Counted from the stretch's first letter, positions 52,782 to 62,830 are shown. The stretch: DNA of 64,000 bases from Yoonia sp. (GCF_018402175.1 NZ_JAGYJK010000008.1:1-64000), one strand, 5' to 3'. Program-made: numbers and translations. Notes: a model not told the origin generated them from the sequence alone.

Positions 52782-53870
52782 TTAGGTCAGGTTGTAGGAA
52801 TTTTCTGAGGGCAGGTCAGATGAAATGCCATATTTCCGCATTTTCGCAATAAGCGTCGTACGTTTGAGCGAAAGTCGCTTAGCGGCTTTTGCTGTATTAT
52901 AGTTGGAAAGCTCCAGCGCTAATTCGATGAACTTTGCTTCCTGTGCACTCAGATGACCCTGCAGATCGAACTGATCATCACCGTTCAGCATCCTAATCAT
53001 CGACTGATCTGCATTTTCAAAAGAAGCCGTGACAGAATCTGAAATTATGAATCCGTCATCATCTGGCATTTGGCCGATTGCCGTCCAAAGGGCCGTTTGT
53101 TCTGCTAATCGATCCTGTGGAAGGTGAAGAAGTCTTCGCACTACGTTTTTATCAATAGGAACGCCTGTTGATAAAACTGCAGCGCGCTGTAGAAAATTCC
53201 GCAACTCACGAATATTGCCGGGCCAGGAATAGGCCATCATCTCTGCCAGACCATCATTGCTGACTTTGGGCGGGACGAGCCCAGAGCCGTCAGTTTCAAG
53301 CCCGTGCGAAATCGAGCGCGCTAATTCAGGAAGGTCACTTATGCGGTCTTGTAATGACGGGACTTGCAGCATGACCACCGAGATCCGATACATCAAGTCT
53401 TGGCGAAACTCACCTTTGTCGACTTTGTGTCCGATATTCTGATGCGTGGCGCATACCAACCGAAAGTCGATGGGCTGTTCGCTATTCGAACCGATGCGGC
53501 TCACGGCGCGGGCTTCGATTGCCCGCAAAAGCTTGCTCTGAAGCTCAAGCGGCATGTCACCGATCTCGTCCAGAAATAGGGTGCCGCCGGCAGCTTCCTC
53601 GAATCTTCCGATCCTCCGCGCCGCTGCACCGGTGAATGAACCTTTTTCATGACCGAACAGCTCGGCTTCTAACAAGTCGCGGGGAATGGCGGCGCAGTTC
53701 ACACTGACAAGTTTTCCCTTGCGGCCTGACAATTTGTGAAGCGTTTGCACGACAAGCTCTTTGCCGCAACCGGTTGGGCCAACCACAAGCACATTTACAT
53801 TGTACGGCGCAGCATTTTTTATATCAGCCAAGAGTATTTTAATCGGTTCAGATGATCCAGATATCATCAT
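52782..53870 (-). CDS. fleQ: FleQ-like sigma54 activator without receiver domain
   Basis: 362 residues: the AAA+ domain begins almost at once (Walker A VVGPTGCGKELVV near 30, Walker B GGTLFLDEIGDM near 95). A C-terminal Fis-type helix-turn-helix ends the protein (NYNTAKAAKRLSLKRTTLIA). The sigma54-contact loop reads GSFTGA instead of GAFTGA. The N-terminal regulatory domain of gammaproteobacterial FleQ is missing, as reported for R. sphaeroides FleQ. AGGA lies very close to the first ATG, so the second ATG at 53867 may be the true start. It should bind DNA and, with FleT, activate the sigma54 promoters listed here. Confidence 0.88.
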   Translation of the reverse strand: MMISGSSEPIKILLADIKNAAPYNVNVLVVGPTGCGKELVVQTLHKLSGRKGKLVSVNCAAIPRDLLEAELFGHEKGSFTGAAARRIGRFEEAAGGTLFLDEIGDMPLELQSKLLRAIEARAVSRIGSNSEQPIDFRLVCATHQNIGHKVDKGEFRQDLMYRISVVMLQVPSLQDRISDLPELARSISHGLETDGSGLVPPKVSNDGLAEMMAYSWPGNIRELRNFLQRAAVLSTGVPIDKNVVRRLLHLPQDRLAEQTALWTAIGQMPDDDGFIISDSVTASFENADQSMIRMLNGDDQFDLQGHLSAQEAKFIELALELSNYNTAKAAKRLSLKRTTLIAKMRKYGISSDLPSENSYNLT

Positions 53871-54230
53871 GTCCTGTTACCGCCTGTTTATGCCGATACG
53901 TTTCTTGTCACGTTCAGTTACTGGGAATATTTGTTGACTTCTGTACTAGCAAGAAACCGAGCGTATGCACAACCATGTTGACGCTGGCTCAAACTATAAT
54001 CCAGCAACTGAAACATTCAGTGCCTAAGTTTTGTCTCTTTCGACGGCTTGGCAAATGGGATCTTATCAGACGAATTACAGGTTTCGCCGCCTGAAATCCG
54101 GTTGTGGGGTGATCTGCACGGGCATGTGGCGGCTAAACCGTAGGCGCAAACATCAGATAATGATGGCCGCGCAACAGCCGGCGGAAAATAATAAATAATA
54201 TCATGTTGAATCTCAGCGGCTGGTCAGGGT
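53871..54230. other. Divergent intergenic region between fleQ and fleT
   Basis: 360 bases with no convincing gene. They must carry the fleQ promoter on the minus strand. I see no clean sigma70 pair, and TTGTGC with a poor CTAGTA 17 bases on is the best I find. Enhancer sites for FleQ would be expected here. The DNA looks AT-richer than the surrounding genes. Confidence 0.6.
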
Positions 54231-54245
54231 TGGCATGGCGCTTGC
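54231..54245 (+). promoter_or_regulatory. Sigma54 promoter of the fleT-fliEFGHIJ operon
   Basis: TGGCAT-GGCGC-TTGC has correct spacing and one mismatch. The predicted transcription start (about 54257) falls right at the ATG at 54258. Confidence 0.8.
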
Positions 54246-54257
54246 CTTTCTCGTTGC

Positions 54258-55418
54258 ATGATGAAGATCGCACACAGGGCAGTTATTGATCAGGTCGCTT
54301 TCGACCTGGGCTCCGAAATATTGGAGTATCTCATTTTGCATGAGGTTGATGCTGTGTCGGTCATGGGCTGTGATCATGACGGTAAATGCAGCACCGACTT
54401 TTTGATCCTGTCGGCGCAAAGAGCTGCCGAACTGGGTGGTCAACCGGGGGTTATCGAGCTTGCAAAATCTGTTGGGGCCAAGTCTGTCCTGATCGCAGAC
54501 ACCCGCGCTTCTTCCTATGGCATTACGACATCCTTGGGTGGTCGGATCGTGAACCTGTCACTGCCGAAAGATATGGCGCGGGATGATGCAAGGCAGTTCA
54601 TTGTCACGCTATTGCACGGCACGGGGCGCGCGCTGGTAAGGTCTGATGGGTCTCGTCGGTTGTATGACCTGGCTAGACGCGTTGCAAAATCTGACGTCAG
54701 CGTCTTTATCAACGGCCCTAGTGGCAGCGGCAAAGAGGTGATGGCACGCTTCATGCACCTCCAATCTGCCCGCAAAGATAAGGAATTTATCGCGATCAAT
54801 TGTGCAGCAATCCCTGATAACATGCTGGAAGCGATGATGTTTGGCCATGAAAAGGGTGCTTTCACCGGTGCGTCGACATCCAATGTCGGTGTGATCAGGG
54901 CGGCGGATGGCGGTACGCTTTTGCTGGACGAGATTTCGGAAATGTCGCTGCAGCTTCAGGCCAAGCTTTTGCGGGCGATCCAGGAGCTGACCGTCACGCC
55001 GGTTGGCGGCACAAAGGCGATCAAGGTAGACGTGCGGATCTTTGCGACGACAAACAGGAACATGAGCGATGAATGTCGTATGGGCCGGTTCCGCGAGGAT
55101 TTATTCTACCGCCTCAATGTGTTCCCCATCCAAACGCAGGCCCTACGCGAGCGACCCGAAGATATCGGCGCGATTGCGTATGAATTGGTCATGCGACATG
55201 TCAAAGATGTGACAGAAGCACCATTGCTGTCACCCGATGCGCTTGATCTGCTCATGGCGCATCATTGGCCCGGCAATGTCCGCGAGCTGGAAAATGTGAT
55301 CCAGCGCGCGTTGGTTTTAAAGGACGGTCCCGTCATCACGGCCGATGCCATCATGATCGATCAGTCTTCGATCACGGATATTCAATCTCAGACAGCAACG
55401 GCGCAGGCAGTAAATTGA
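54258..55418 (+). CDS. fleT: FleT-like sigma54 activator lacking a DNA-binding domain
   Basis: 386 residues if the ATG at 54258 is used; GTG at 54354 has a better ribosome site (GAGG) and would give 354. About 115 N-terminal residues form an unassigned domain (SVMGCDHDGKCSTDFLILSA). The AAA+ domain has Walker A NGPSGSGKEVM, canonical GAFTGA, Walker B GGTLLLDEISEM and RFREDLFYRLNVFPI. The protein ends after the AAA+ lid with no helix-turn-helix, so it probably works as a hetero-oligomer with FleQ, as described for R. sphaeroides FleT. It heads the fliE-fliJ operon, matching that species' order. Confidence 0.88.
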   Translation: MMKIAHRAVIDQVAFDLGSEILEYLILHEVDAVSVMGCDHDGKCSTDFLILSAQRAAELGGQPGVIELAKSVGAKSVLIADTRASSYGITTSLGGRIVNLSLPKDMARDDARQFIVTLLHGTGRALVRSDGSRRLYDLARRVAKSDVSVFINGPSGSGKEVMARFMHLQSARKDKEFIAINCAAIPDNMLEAMMFGHEKGAFTGASTSNVGVIRAADGGTLLLDEISEMSLQLQAKLLRAIQELTVTPVGGTKAIKVDVRIFATTNRNMSDECRMGRFREDLFYRLNVFPIQTQALRERPEDIGAIAYELVMRHVKDVTEAPLLSPDALDLLMAHHWPGNVRELENVIQRALVLKDGPVITADAIMIDQSSITDIQSQTATAQAVN

Positions 55419-55440
55419 CCGCGCGCCACAGGAGTGTGAA

Positions 55441-55782
55441 ATGAAAGCCTTGGAACAGATCAGTAATGTCTCATCGACAACCGTGAATGCCGCCCTGAAT
55501 CGGGCTGCAGATATGGCAGAAAGGGCTGCCGGCGGTGGCATGGTAGGCCGGTCGAATGATGCCTCAAGCTTTGCTGATCTTATGAGCGACAGCCTTGATA
55601 ACGTTGCGCGATCGCAAAACGATGCTGCGCAGCTGGTCAAAGATTATGAAACCGGCAAGGAAACTGATCTGACCAAGGTGATGGTGGCCCAACAGGTGTC
55701 TTCTCTGAGCTTCCAAATGGCGTTGAACGTCAGAAACAAAGCGCTTAGCGCCTACAAGGACATTATGAACATGCCTGTCTAA
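55441..55782 (+). CDS. fliE: Flagellar hook-basal body protein FliE
   Basis: Small adaptor joining the MS ring to the rod. 113 residues with SFADLMSDSLDNVARSQNDA and the C-terminal DLTKVMVAQQVSSLSFQMAL and NVRNKALSAYKDIMNMPV typical of FliE. AGGAG-type site 6 bases before the ATG, 22 bases after fleT. Confidence 0.95.
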   Translation: MKALEQISNVSSTTVNAALNRAADMAERAAGGGMVGRSNDASSFADLMSDSLDNVARSQNDAAQLVKDYETGKETDLTKVMVAQQVSSLSFQMALNVRNKALSAYKDIMNMPV

Positions 55783-55827
55783 GGTATTGTCTGGTATAGG
55801 AAATTCAGTGCTTAATGAGATCAAGAC

Positions 55828-57678
55828 ATGACCGATAGCTCGACAAATTTGAGCACGGCATCCTCGCGTACCGGGGTGATGCAACGGACCTCCTATGCCA
55901 TGGGGGAGCTGCGGACGTTTTACATGCAGCCGGCCGTGCAGCGCGCTTTTCCTGTTATTGCTGCGGCTTTGCTTGTTGTTCTTGGCCTCATTTTATATCT
56001 CATCTTGCAGGCCCCGCAGCGCACGACGCTTTTCGCGGCGCTCCCCGAGGCTGAGAAAGCAGCAGTGATGGACGCGCTGCGCAATAACGGCACCGATGTG
56101 CAAATTGATCCGGTCACAGGCGATATCACTGTGCCGACCGGCGAATTCTATAACTCGCGCATGTCATTGGCCGCGCAGGGTTTGCCCCAATCAATGCCTG
56201 ATGGCTACAGCGTATTGACCGATATGCCGATGGGAACCAGCCGTTCAGTCGAGAGTATGCGCCTGAAGCAAAGCCAGGAGGTCGAACTCGCACGGTCCAT
56301 CAACGAGATTGATGTTGTGTCAGCGTCTCGCGTGCATCTGGCAATACCAGAGCGTTCCGCCTTTGCGCGGAATGCCCAAAATCCGACAGCCTCGGTTTTC
56401 GTGCAGGTCATGCCCGGTCGCAGCTTGAGCGAGCAGCAAGTGATGGCGATCGTTAATCTTGTGTCGTCCTCTGTTGCAAACCTGCCAAAGACCAGCGTGA
56501 CAGTCGTTAACCAAAACGGGCAGCTTTTGTCTGACACCGTCAATGACCCCGCGACCGATCTGGCTGATCGGCAGCTCGAATATCGGCTTCGTCTGGAAGA
56601 CATCTACCGTACGCGTGTCGAAAGCTTGCTGACACCAATTGTGGGGCCGGGGAATGTTTCCGCACAGGTTTCGCTTGATATCGACTTTACCCGCACCGAG
56701 CGGACTGAAGATATGGTGATCCCTGATCAATCGGCCCTTTTGAGTGAGCAGGTAGCGATGGAAGCGGAGGTCGCAGAAGCGTCGCAGGGTATTCCGGGCA
56801 CTGTTGGAAATACTCCTCCGCCACGACCGGAACTGGAACAGCCTGCGGGCGCAGCTGACGGGCCGGCGCCTGCCGAGGCGGACGCAAACGCCGAAGCCGG
56901 CGCGAACACCGTCGCAGAAATATACGCACCAGTCGACAGGAACACTGGGCCGGGGCAGCCGCGCCTGCGATCATCAGACAGCACCTTGCGCAATTACGAG
57001 GTGAGCCGGACCGTGATGTCGGAAAACAGCCCGATGACACGTATAAACGGTGTTCATGTTGCCGTATTGCTGCGCGAAACACTGCCTGTGGCAGCAACGG
57101 AAGATGGCGACGCCGTGGCGGCACCCGCCATCGGACTTGACCCAAGCAGGCTCGACGAAGTGAAATCCCTCGTGTCCCGCACAGTCGGGATCGACGAAAG
57201 CAGAGGTGACACGCTGATCGTGTCAAGTCTGCCTTTCATTTCACCCGAGGCGGTGTTCTCGTCTCTGAGCGGCAGCACCGAATTGGTATGGTACGAAGAC
57301 CCATGGATCCGCGAAATGATGCGAAATGCCTTGATGGTCATCGTCTTGGCTGTGGTGACGTTGGGGTTGATAAAGCCTTTGCTGACCCAGTTTCTTGCTT
57401 CGACCGGTGAATCCGGCGGTTATGGCAATGTGATCACCACTGAAGACGGCGAAATCATCGACATGGACGTGATCGAGATGGAAGAAGGACAGACGCTTGA
57501 AGAGATCAAGGCCAAGCTGAAACCCAAGAAGAGCACGATTTCGGCTGAGATGCTTGATACTGCGAACAGCTATGACGACAAAGTTGCTCTGATCCGCATG
57601 ATTGTGGCTGATGAGGCCGGACGCGTTTCCAACGTGTTCAAGGCCTTGATGGAAGACGACTTGGATCAAGTAGGATAA
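55828..57678 (+). CDS. fliF: Flagellar MS-ring protein FliF
   Basis: Inner-membrane ring that seeds the motor and export gate. 616 residues with two membrane spans (about 38-58 and 496-516). The YscJ-like ring-building region reads YNSRMSLAAQGLPQSMPDGY and QSQEVELARSINEIDVVSAS. A periplasmic C-terminal region follows, including an acidic Pro/Ala/Glu-rich loop near 320-370. The cytoplasmic tail (ALIRMIVADEAGRVSNVFKA) binds FliG. Frame intact. Confidence 0.97.
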   Translation: MTDSSTNLSTASSRTGVMQRTSYAMGELRTFYMQPAVQRAFPVIAAALLVVLGLILYLILQAPQRTTLFAALPEAEKAAVMDALRNNGTDVQIDPVTGDITVPTGEFYNSRMSLAAQGLPQSMPDGYSVLTDMPMGTSRSVESMRLKQSQEVELARSINEIDVVSASRVHLAIPERSAFARNAQNPTASVFVQVMPGRSLSEQQVMAIVNLVSSSVANLPKTSVTVVNQNGQLLSDTVNDPATDLADRQLEYRLRLEDIYRTRVESLLTPIVGPGNVSAQVSLDIDFTRTERTEDMVIPDQSALLSEQVAMEAEVAEASQGIPGTVGNTPPPRPELEQPAGAADGPAPAEADANAEAGANTVAEIYAPVDRNTGPGQPRLRSSDSTLRNYEVSRTVMSENSPMTRINGVHVAVLLRETLPVAATEDGDAVAAPAIGLDPSRLDEVKSLVSRTVGIDESRGDTLIVSSLPFISPEAVFSSLSGSTELVWYEDPWIREMMRNALMVIVLAVVTLGLIKPLLTQFLASTGESGGYGNVITTEDGEIIDMDVIEMEEGQTLEEIKAKLKPKKSTISAEMLDTANSYDDKVALIRMIVADEAGRVSNVFKALMEDDLDQVG

Positions 57679-57693
57679 CGCGGAGAACGTATC

Positions 57694-58734
57694 ATGGATG
57701 GAGCCAATTCAGTGGAATTGACCGCAGCAGAAATCACAGAGCGGCTGTCCGGAACGCAAAAGTCTGCGATCCTCATGATGCTTTTGGGCGAAGAGGAGGC
57801 GGCTGAAATCCTCAAGAACCTTTCGCCGAAAGAAGTCCAGCACCTTGGTGGCGCGATGTATTCTGTGCGCAATACCGACCAAGAAACTGTCAATGCCGTG
57901 CTTGACGAATTTCTGGCCATTATCAAAAAGCAGACAAGCCTTGGATTGGGTGCAGGCAACTACATCCGCAACGTGCTCAACCGTGCTTTGGGTGCAGACA
58001 AGGCGCAATCTGTCCTGAGCCGCATTACACCTGCAAGCAGCGAACGACCGATCGAAATCCTTGACTGGATGGATGGCCGGTCGATTGCGGAATTGTTGCA
58101 AGATGAACATCCGCAGATCATCGCACTGATTATTTCTTATCTTGACTACGGCCAGGCGTCAGATGTGCTGAACCTGCTGCCAGAGGATCTTCAGCCCGAA
58201 ATCGTCCAGCGTATTGCCACGCTTGAAACGGTTGATCCAGAAGCCCTGCGCGAACTGGAGCTGGTGATGCAAATGAAGTTCAAGGCCAACACGAGCCTTC
58301 GGTCCACCAAAGTCGGCGGCGTGAAAGCGGCAGCCAAGATCATGAACTTCACCAAAGCGAATATGGAGAAGCGCATCCTTGGTGCCATCCGGCGCAATGA
58401 CAAGGATCTCATGCAGGCCATTCAGGACAATATGTTCACCTTCGATAACCTTGGCATGTCCGATGATCGTTCTTTGCAGACCTTGCTGCGGAATGTTGAA
58501 CCCGAAGATTTGATAATGGCCCTCAAAGGTGCCACCGTGGAATTGCAGGAGAAACTGTTTGGCTGCATGTCAACGCGCGCTGCTGCCAATATCAAAGATG
58601 AAATGGAAGTACTTGGCCCCGTGCGCTTGACCGAGGTGCAAACCGCACAGAAGCAGATCATCGAGGTGGCACGCAAAATGGCCGATGAAGGCACCATCGT
58701 TCTGGCTGGTCGTGGTGGGGATGAAATGGTCTGA
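57694..58734 (+). CDS. fliG: Flagellar motor switch protein FliG
   Basis: 346-residue rotor protein. The N-terminal domain reads LSGTQKSAILMMLLGEEEAAEI, the middle has EHPQIIALIISYLDY, and the C-terminal torque helix is near the end with charged residues (FDNLGMSDDRSLQTLLRNVE, then EKLFGCMSTRAAANIKDEME). Complete and normal in length. Ends in TGATG coupling to fliH. Confidence 0.97.
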   Translation: MDGANSVELTAAEITERLSGTQKSAILMMLLGEEEAAEILKNLSPKEVQHLGGAMYSVRNTDQETVNAVLDEFLAIIKKQTSLGLGAGNYIRNVLNRALGADKAQSVLSRITPASSERPIEILDWMDGRSIAELLQDEHPQIIALIISYLDYGQASDVLNLLPEDLQPEIVQRIATLETVDPEALRELELVMQMKFKANTSLRSTKVGGVKAAAKIMNFTKANMEKRILGAIRRNDKDLMQAIQDNMFTFDNLGMSDDRSLQTLLRNVEPEDLIMALKGATVELQEKLFGCMSTRAAANIKDEMEVLGPVRLTEVQTAQKQIIEVARKMADEGTIVLAGRGGDEMV

Positions 58735-59621
58735 TGAAGGACCGGTTTATACCCATGAAAGCGACCGATCCAGCACGCGATCCAGAGCAGCTGAACCTTG
58801 CGGAGCTTTTGTCAAAGCACAAGGATCCTGCTTTTGCTTTGGTAGCTAGCGCCTCGCGGCAGTCCGATCAGACGTTCAGGCCGCTTTCTTGGGCACAGAT
58901 TGCGATCAAGATCCCGATGGAAACGGCGTTAACTGACGAAGACAGCCTAGCGCCGATCGCAGCGTCTGCCTTGGGTGACGACGACATGCCTGAAGAACCG
59001 CTGTTGTCTGCTGATGATCTGCCTGTCGAGGCACCGCCAGCGCAGGCCGAAGCGCTTGCGCATCCGGTCGAACAGGCGCCAGAGCCTCGCCACCCGGCAG
59101 CGCCTCCTGTGGATGAAAAGATGCTTCAGCGTATTCGTGACGATGCCTATGCCGAGGGCCTGTCCACCGGCAAAGCCATCACACAAAGCGAACGCGAGGC
59201 CGAGTTGGCGGCCCAATTCACCCAGTTGCAGGAATTGACGGTGTCTTTGGGGTCCGAGCAGGTTTTTGATATGGATGTCGTGGCGCGCAGTATCGAGGAC
59301 GCTGTTTTGACTTTGGCATCCGAACGGATTGGTGTAGCGCTGACGGATATGCCAGAGCCGCTCTTGGTGCGGTTGGATACGCTATTGGACAATCTTGCGC
59401 ATCTTTTGGGCACGCGCGAGGTGTTTGTCTGTCCAGACGATGTCCCGCTTTTGCAGAAATGTCTTGATACACACCCAAATCCGCCACTGATTTATTTGCG
59501 CGGTGACCCGACACTGCAGCGCGGCGATGCAAGGCTGCGTGTGGGCGGTGCCGAAGTGTCGGATCTGTTGCGCGACCGCGCGACATCGCTGTTGCGCAAA
59601 CACGGGGCAGAGCTGGTGTAA
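58734..59621 (+). CDS. fliH: Flagellar assembly protein FliH
   Basis: Regulates the FliI ATPase at the export gate. 295 residues: a variable Pro/Glu-rich N-terminal part, then a helical stretch with IRDDAYAEGLSTGKAITQSE, and a C-terminal domain (LVRLDTLLDNLAHLLGTREV, GDPTLQRGDARLRVGGAEVSD). Low conservation makes position between fliG and fliI the main support. Overlaps both neighbours by one base. Confidence 0.9.
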   Translation: MKDRFIPMKATDPARDPEQLNLAELLSKHKDPAFALVASASRQSDQTFRPLSWAQIAIKIPMETALTDEDSLAPIAASALGDDDMPEEPLLSADDLPVEAPPAQAEALAHPVEQAPEPRHPAAPPVDEKMLQRIRDDAYAEGLSTGKAITQSEREAELAAQFTQLQELTVSLGSEQVFDMDVVARSIEDAVLTLASERIGVALTDMPEPLLVRLDTLLDNLAHLLGTREVFVCPDDVPLLQKCLDTHPNPPLIYLRGDPTLQRGDARLRVGGAEVSDLLRDRATSLLRKHGAELV

Positions 59622-60955
59622 TGCTGAACTTTACGGACCAGATCACAGGGCCTTTACGACAGGATCGCAGGACAGCGGCGCAGGGGCCTATGCTGAGCGG
59701 ACGGGTGTCCCGTTACGACGGGTTGCTGCTGGAATGTGATGGCTTTCCTGTCTGTGTCGGCTCGGTTTGTTCTGTGCAGACAACGGACGGCCAGGCGGTA
59801 CTGGGCGAGGTGATCGGATTTAATGAAGGGCGCAACAAGCTGGTTCTGTACCAGTCCGGTGCTGCCGTCCAAGCGGGCGCGCGCGTTGCGTTGATTGACG
59901 AAGGCACGATGGTCGATGTGGGCGACAGCTATCTTGGGCGCACCGTGGACGGGCTTGGCTGGCCTTTGGATGATGCGCCTGCCCCACAGGTTTCGGCACA
60001 AGCCCCGTTGAACGGCACACTGGTCAATCCGCTGGCGCGGCGACAGATCCCTGGCCCGCTTGACGTTGGTGTGCGCGCTGTGAACGGTCTTTTGACAATT
60101 GGATGCGGGCAGCGCATCGGCATCATTGCAGGGTCTGGCGTGGGCAAATCGGTGCTGTTGGGGATGATGGCGCGGTATACATCCGCCGATGTGGTGGTGA
60201 TCGGCCTGATTGGCGAACGCGCGCGCGAAGTCGGTGAAATGGTGCGCGCTATCATGCAGCCCGCCACTCGCGGGAAGGTCAGCATCATTGCCGTGCCTGC
60301 CGACCGGTCTCCGCTGTTGCGGATCAGGGGCGCGCGGCGTGCAACCGCCTTGGCTGAGCATTTCAGGGACCAAGGAAAGAATGTCCTGCTGATCATGGAT
60401 TCGCTGACCCGTGTCGCCCATGCGCAGCGCGAAATCGGTCTTGCGCTGGGCGAGGCGCCGACATCGAAAGGCTATCCTGCCTCTGTCATCTCGATGATCC
60501 CGAACCTGATTGAACGCGCCGGTATGGGCGTTGGCCCGAATGCGGGGTCCATCACTGGCATTTACACCGTCTTGGCTGATGGTGACGACAGCAATGACCC
60601 TGTGGTCGATACAGCCCGCGCCATCCTTGACGGTCATATTGTTCTCAGCCGGTCGATCGCGCAGATGGGCGTTTACCCGGCCATCGACATCCCCGCCTCG
60701 ATCAGCCGGGTGATGAATGACATCGTCCCGCTATCGCAACAAAAAGCGGCGCGCAAATTCAAGCGACTGGTGTCTTTGTACAATGAAAACCGGGATCTGA
60801 TGCTGATGGGCGGCTATGTATCAGGGCAGGACGCGGATCTGGATCAAGCGGTGGCTCTTTGGCCGAAGCTTGTTGATTACATCAGTCAGAGCCCGGACGA
60901 CCAGGCCGAGTTGAGCACAAGCTCTAGCCAGCTGATCTCGATCGTTGGGCAATAG
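59621..60955 (+). CDS. fliI: Flagellum-specific ATPase FliI
   Basis: Export ATPase related to F1-beta. 444 residues with Walker A IIAGSGVGKSVLLGM near 170, IGERAREVGEM, Walker B LLIMDSLTRVAHAQREI near 255 and GAGPN-type signature RAGMGVGPNAGSITGIYTVL. Normal length, frame intact. Coupled to fliH by TAATG and 2 bases from fliJ. Confidence 0.97.
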   Translation: MLNFTDQITGPLRQDRRTAAQGPMLSGRVSRYDGLLLECDGFPVCVGSVCSVQTTDGQAVLGEVIGFNEGRNKLVLYQSGAAVQAGARVALIDEGTMVDVGDSYLGRTVDGLGWPLDDAPAPQVSAQAPLNGTLVNPLARRQIPGPLDVGVRAVNGLLTIGCGQRIGIIAGSGVGKSVLLGMMARYTSADVVVIGLIGERAREVGEMVRAIMQPATRGKVSIIAVPADRSPLLRIRGARRATALAEHFRDQGKNVLLIMDSLTRVAHAQREIGLALGEAPTSKGYPASVISMIPNLIERAGMGVGPNAGSITGIYTVLADGDDSNDPVVDTARAILDGHIVLSRSIAQMGVYPAIDIPASISRVMNDIVPLSQQKAARKFKRLVSLYNENRDLMLMGGYVSGQDADLDQAVALWPKLVDYISQSPDDQAELSTSSSQLISIVGQ

Positions 60956-60957
60956 GT

Positions 60958-61377
60958 ATGGTTGAACGTAAGGCGAAGATGCTTCGTAATATCGCGCTCA
61001 AAGAACATGCCCGCATGCCTGTTCTGATCAAACGACAGCATGTCCTAAAAGATGAAATCAGCCAACTTGCTGATCTTGTTGCGCGTATAGCGGATCTGCA
61101 GACGCAAGGCCGGCGGCACGGCGACCTTGATCCGCGTCAGTTACAAAGTGATCATTGGTACGAACTGCAACTGGTTGATGAAAGAGAGCTTTTGCAGAAC
61201 AAGCTGGAGTTTCTGCAAATCGAACTGCGTGATCTGACCATCGCAATCAATCGGATGAGTCATAAGAAGCGGGTCGTGTCCAACAAGGCAGATGAGGTAG
61301 AGCGGCAGGTCAGCGAAGATCGCGAAGCGCAACAGGATGCCGCCCACGATTTTGCCCGCACGACAAGACAGGTCTAA
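60958..61377 (+). CDS. fliJ: Flagellar export chaperone FliJ
   Basis: 139 residues, almost entirely charged coiled-coil (DEISQLADLVARIADLQTQG, ERELLQNKLEFLQIELRDLT), as expected for the small stalk protein inside the FliI ring. Identity rests on position directly after fliI, size and coiled-coil character. It is the last gene before the fliK promoter. Confidence 0.85.
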   Translation: MVERKAKMLRNIALKEHARMPVLIKRQHVLKDEISQLADLVARIADLQTQGRRHGDLDPRQLQSDHWYELQLVDERELLQNKLEFLQIELRDLTIAINRMSHKKRVVSNKADEVERQVSEDREAQQDAAHDFARTTRQV

Positions 61378-61415
61378 AAGCGAAATCATCGTTTTGCGTC
61401 AAGCTTTAACCTGCT

Positions 61416-61430
61416 TGGCATCGCGCTTGC
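61416..61430 (+). promoter_or_regulatory. Sigma54 promoter before fliK
   Basis: TGGCAT-CGCGC-TTGC, correct spacing, one mismatch. The start is predicted near 61442, 25 bases before the fliK ATG. Confidence 0.75.
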
Positions 61431-62099
61431 AAAGAGGGTCTGCAGGTTCTGGGATGGGTTGGTCAGATGATAGCTTCGTTGATCACCAACGACATTGGTG
61501 TTGCTGGTGCAACAGATTGGTTGGCTAAGACAGGTCTTGAGTCAAACAAGACTGGCGTGAGCACGGTTGAGCCTTCGTTCGTGCAAATCATGACGAGCTT
61601 GGAAAATGGCACGGCGCCCATTCCTCTCCAAATGGATATGGCCAGCCAATGGCTGGAACAGCAATCAACGCCTCAGGACATTGGTTCGCTGGATCTGGCC
61701 GTTACTGATGAAGATGGTGCACAGTTTCTGTTGGCGATGGTGGCCTCTGTTCGGTCCGGCAAGGCGGAGTTTGGTCCTCCGATTGCCGAGGCAGCAGCCG
61801 GAATAACCACCGTATTAGCGACAAGTGACGATGTAGTTGTTGATGAACTGCCTGTTACGCTGGCTTTAGATCTGGATGCAGCAGTGGCCCTTGTGGCCCC
61901 GCCCAGTGATATGTGGGGCGTCGCGCAGATCGCCCAAGTGCAGGTGGAACCCGTTGATCCTAAGCGCATAAATGATCAAGAGATTGCATTTATGCCTGTC
62001 GTCATGGTTGGGCCATTCGTAGACTCGCAGCAACTTGCCCTACCGCTGGGCGCGATTGGTTTGCCGATCAATGCCTTGGCTGCCGTGTTGCCAGATAGC

Positions 62100-62289
62100 G
62101 ATGTAACATTGGTGGCGACCGCCGATAGCGGCCTTGGTGCCAACGTCGTGCCTGTTATGAGTGGCAAGCGCTTGGCTCTTGATGGGCCTGTCGATGAAAC
62201 ATTGGTGGCGACCGTCGATGGCGGCCTTGGTGCCAACGTCGTGCCTGTTATGAGTGGCAAGCGCTTGGCTCTTGATGGGCCTGTCGATG
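62100..62289 (+). repeat. Two tandem 93-base repeats in fliK
   Basis: Copies at about 62100-62192 and 62193-62285 are nearly identical and in frame. Each encodes 31 residues including GLGANVVPVMSGKRLALDG. Only a few bases differ, so the duplication is recent. Confidence 0.9.
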
Positions 62290-62830
62290 TGCCATTCGCC
62301 AAAATGACAGACGGGCCGATCTCTGAAATCGTCAAAATAATGACACCTGATGCCGAGGAGCTGACAGGTGAACGGATGCCGCATGATGTAACATATCAGA
62401 TTGTCGGCGTGGGTTCGGGCATGGGGCAGGATCCGCTGTCATATCCTGGTTTGACCTCTGACGATGGCAAAAGTGTTGCGCAGCCGGGTCCTTTGGTGTC
62501 GCAAGGCGATGTACTGAACCCGGTGGTGAAAGTGGGTTCAGGACCCGCTGGCGTTGCCGCCGTGTTGACAGCTGTCGTGACTGATGCTGATCCGCAGGCC
62601 ATGCCCTCACCCTCCCCGCAACCTCATCTGCACCTGCACAGGCGCAGGCTCTGGCCCCGGAACAGTTTTCTGGCGCAGCTCGTGTACAAGCAGCCGACAC
62701 CGCAGCGCCGATCACAGCATCCAAGCCGTCTGTGGACTCCAACAGCGTGCCGTTGCAAACCGCCCTCGCGGGGGAAGCCGCTGGCGATCTGCATGAAAAC
62801 GCGATCCCGCAGCAGCTGGCCGCGCGGGCA

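Noticed and set aside
54213..54443. A 76-residue open frame on the minus strand overlapping the fleT start
   Set aside because: No ribosome site or family feature. It overlaps the sigma54 promoter and the fleT coding region.
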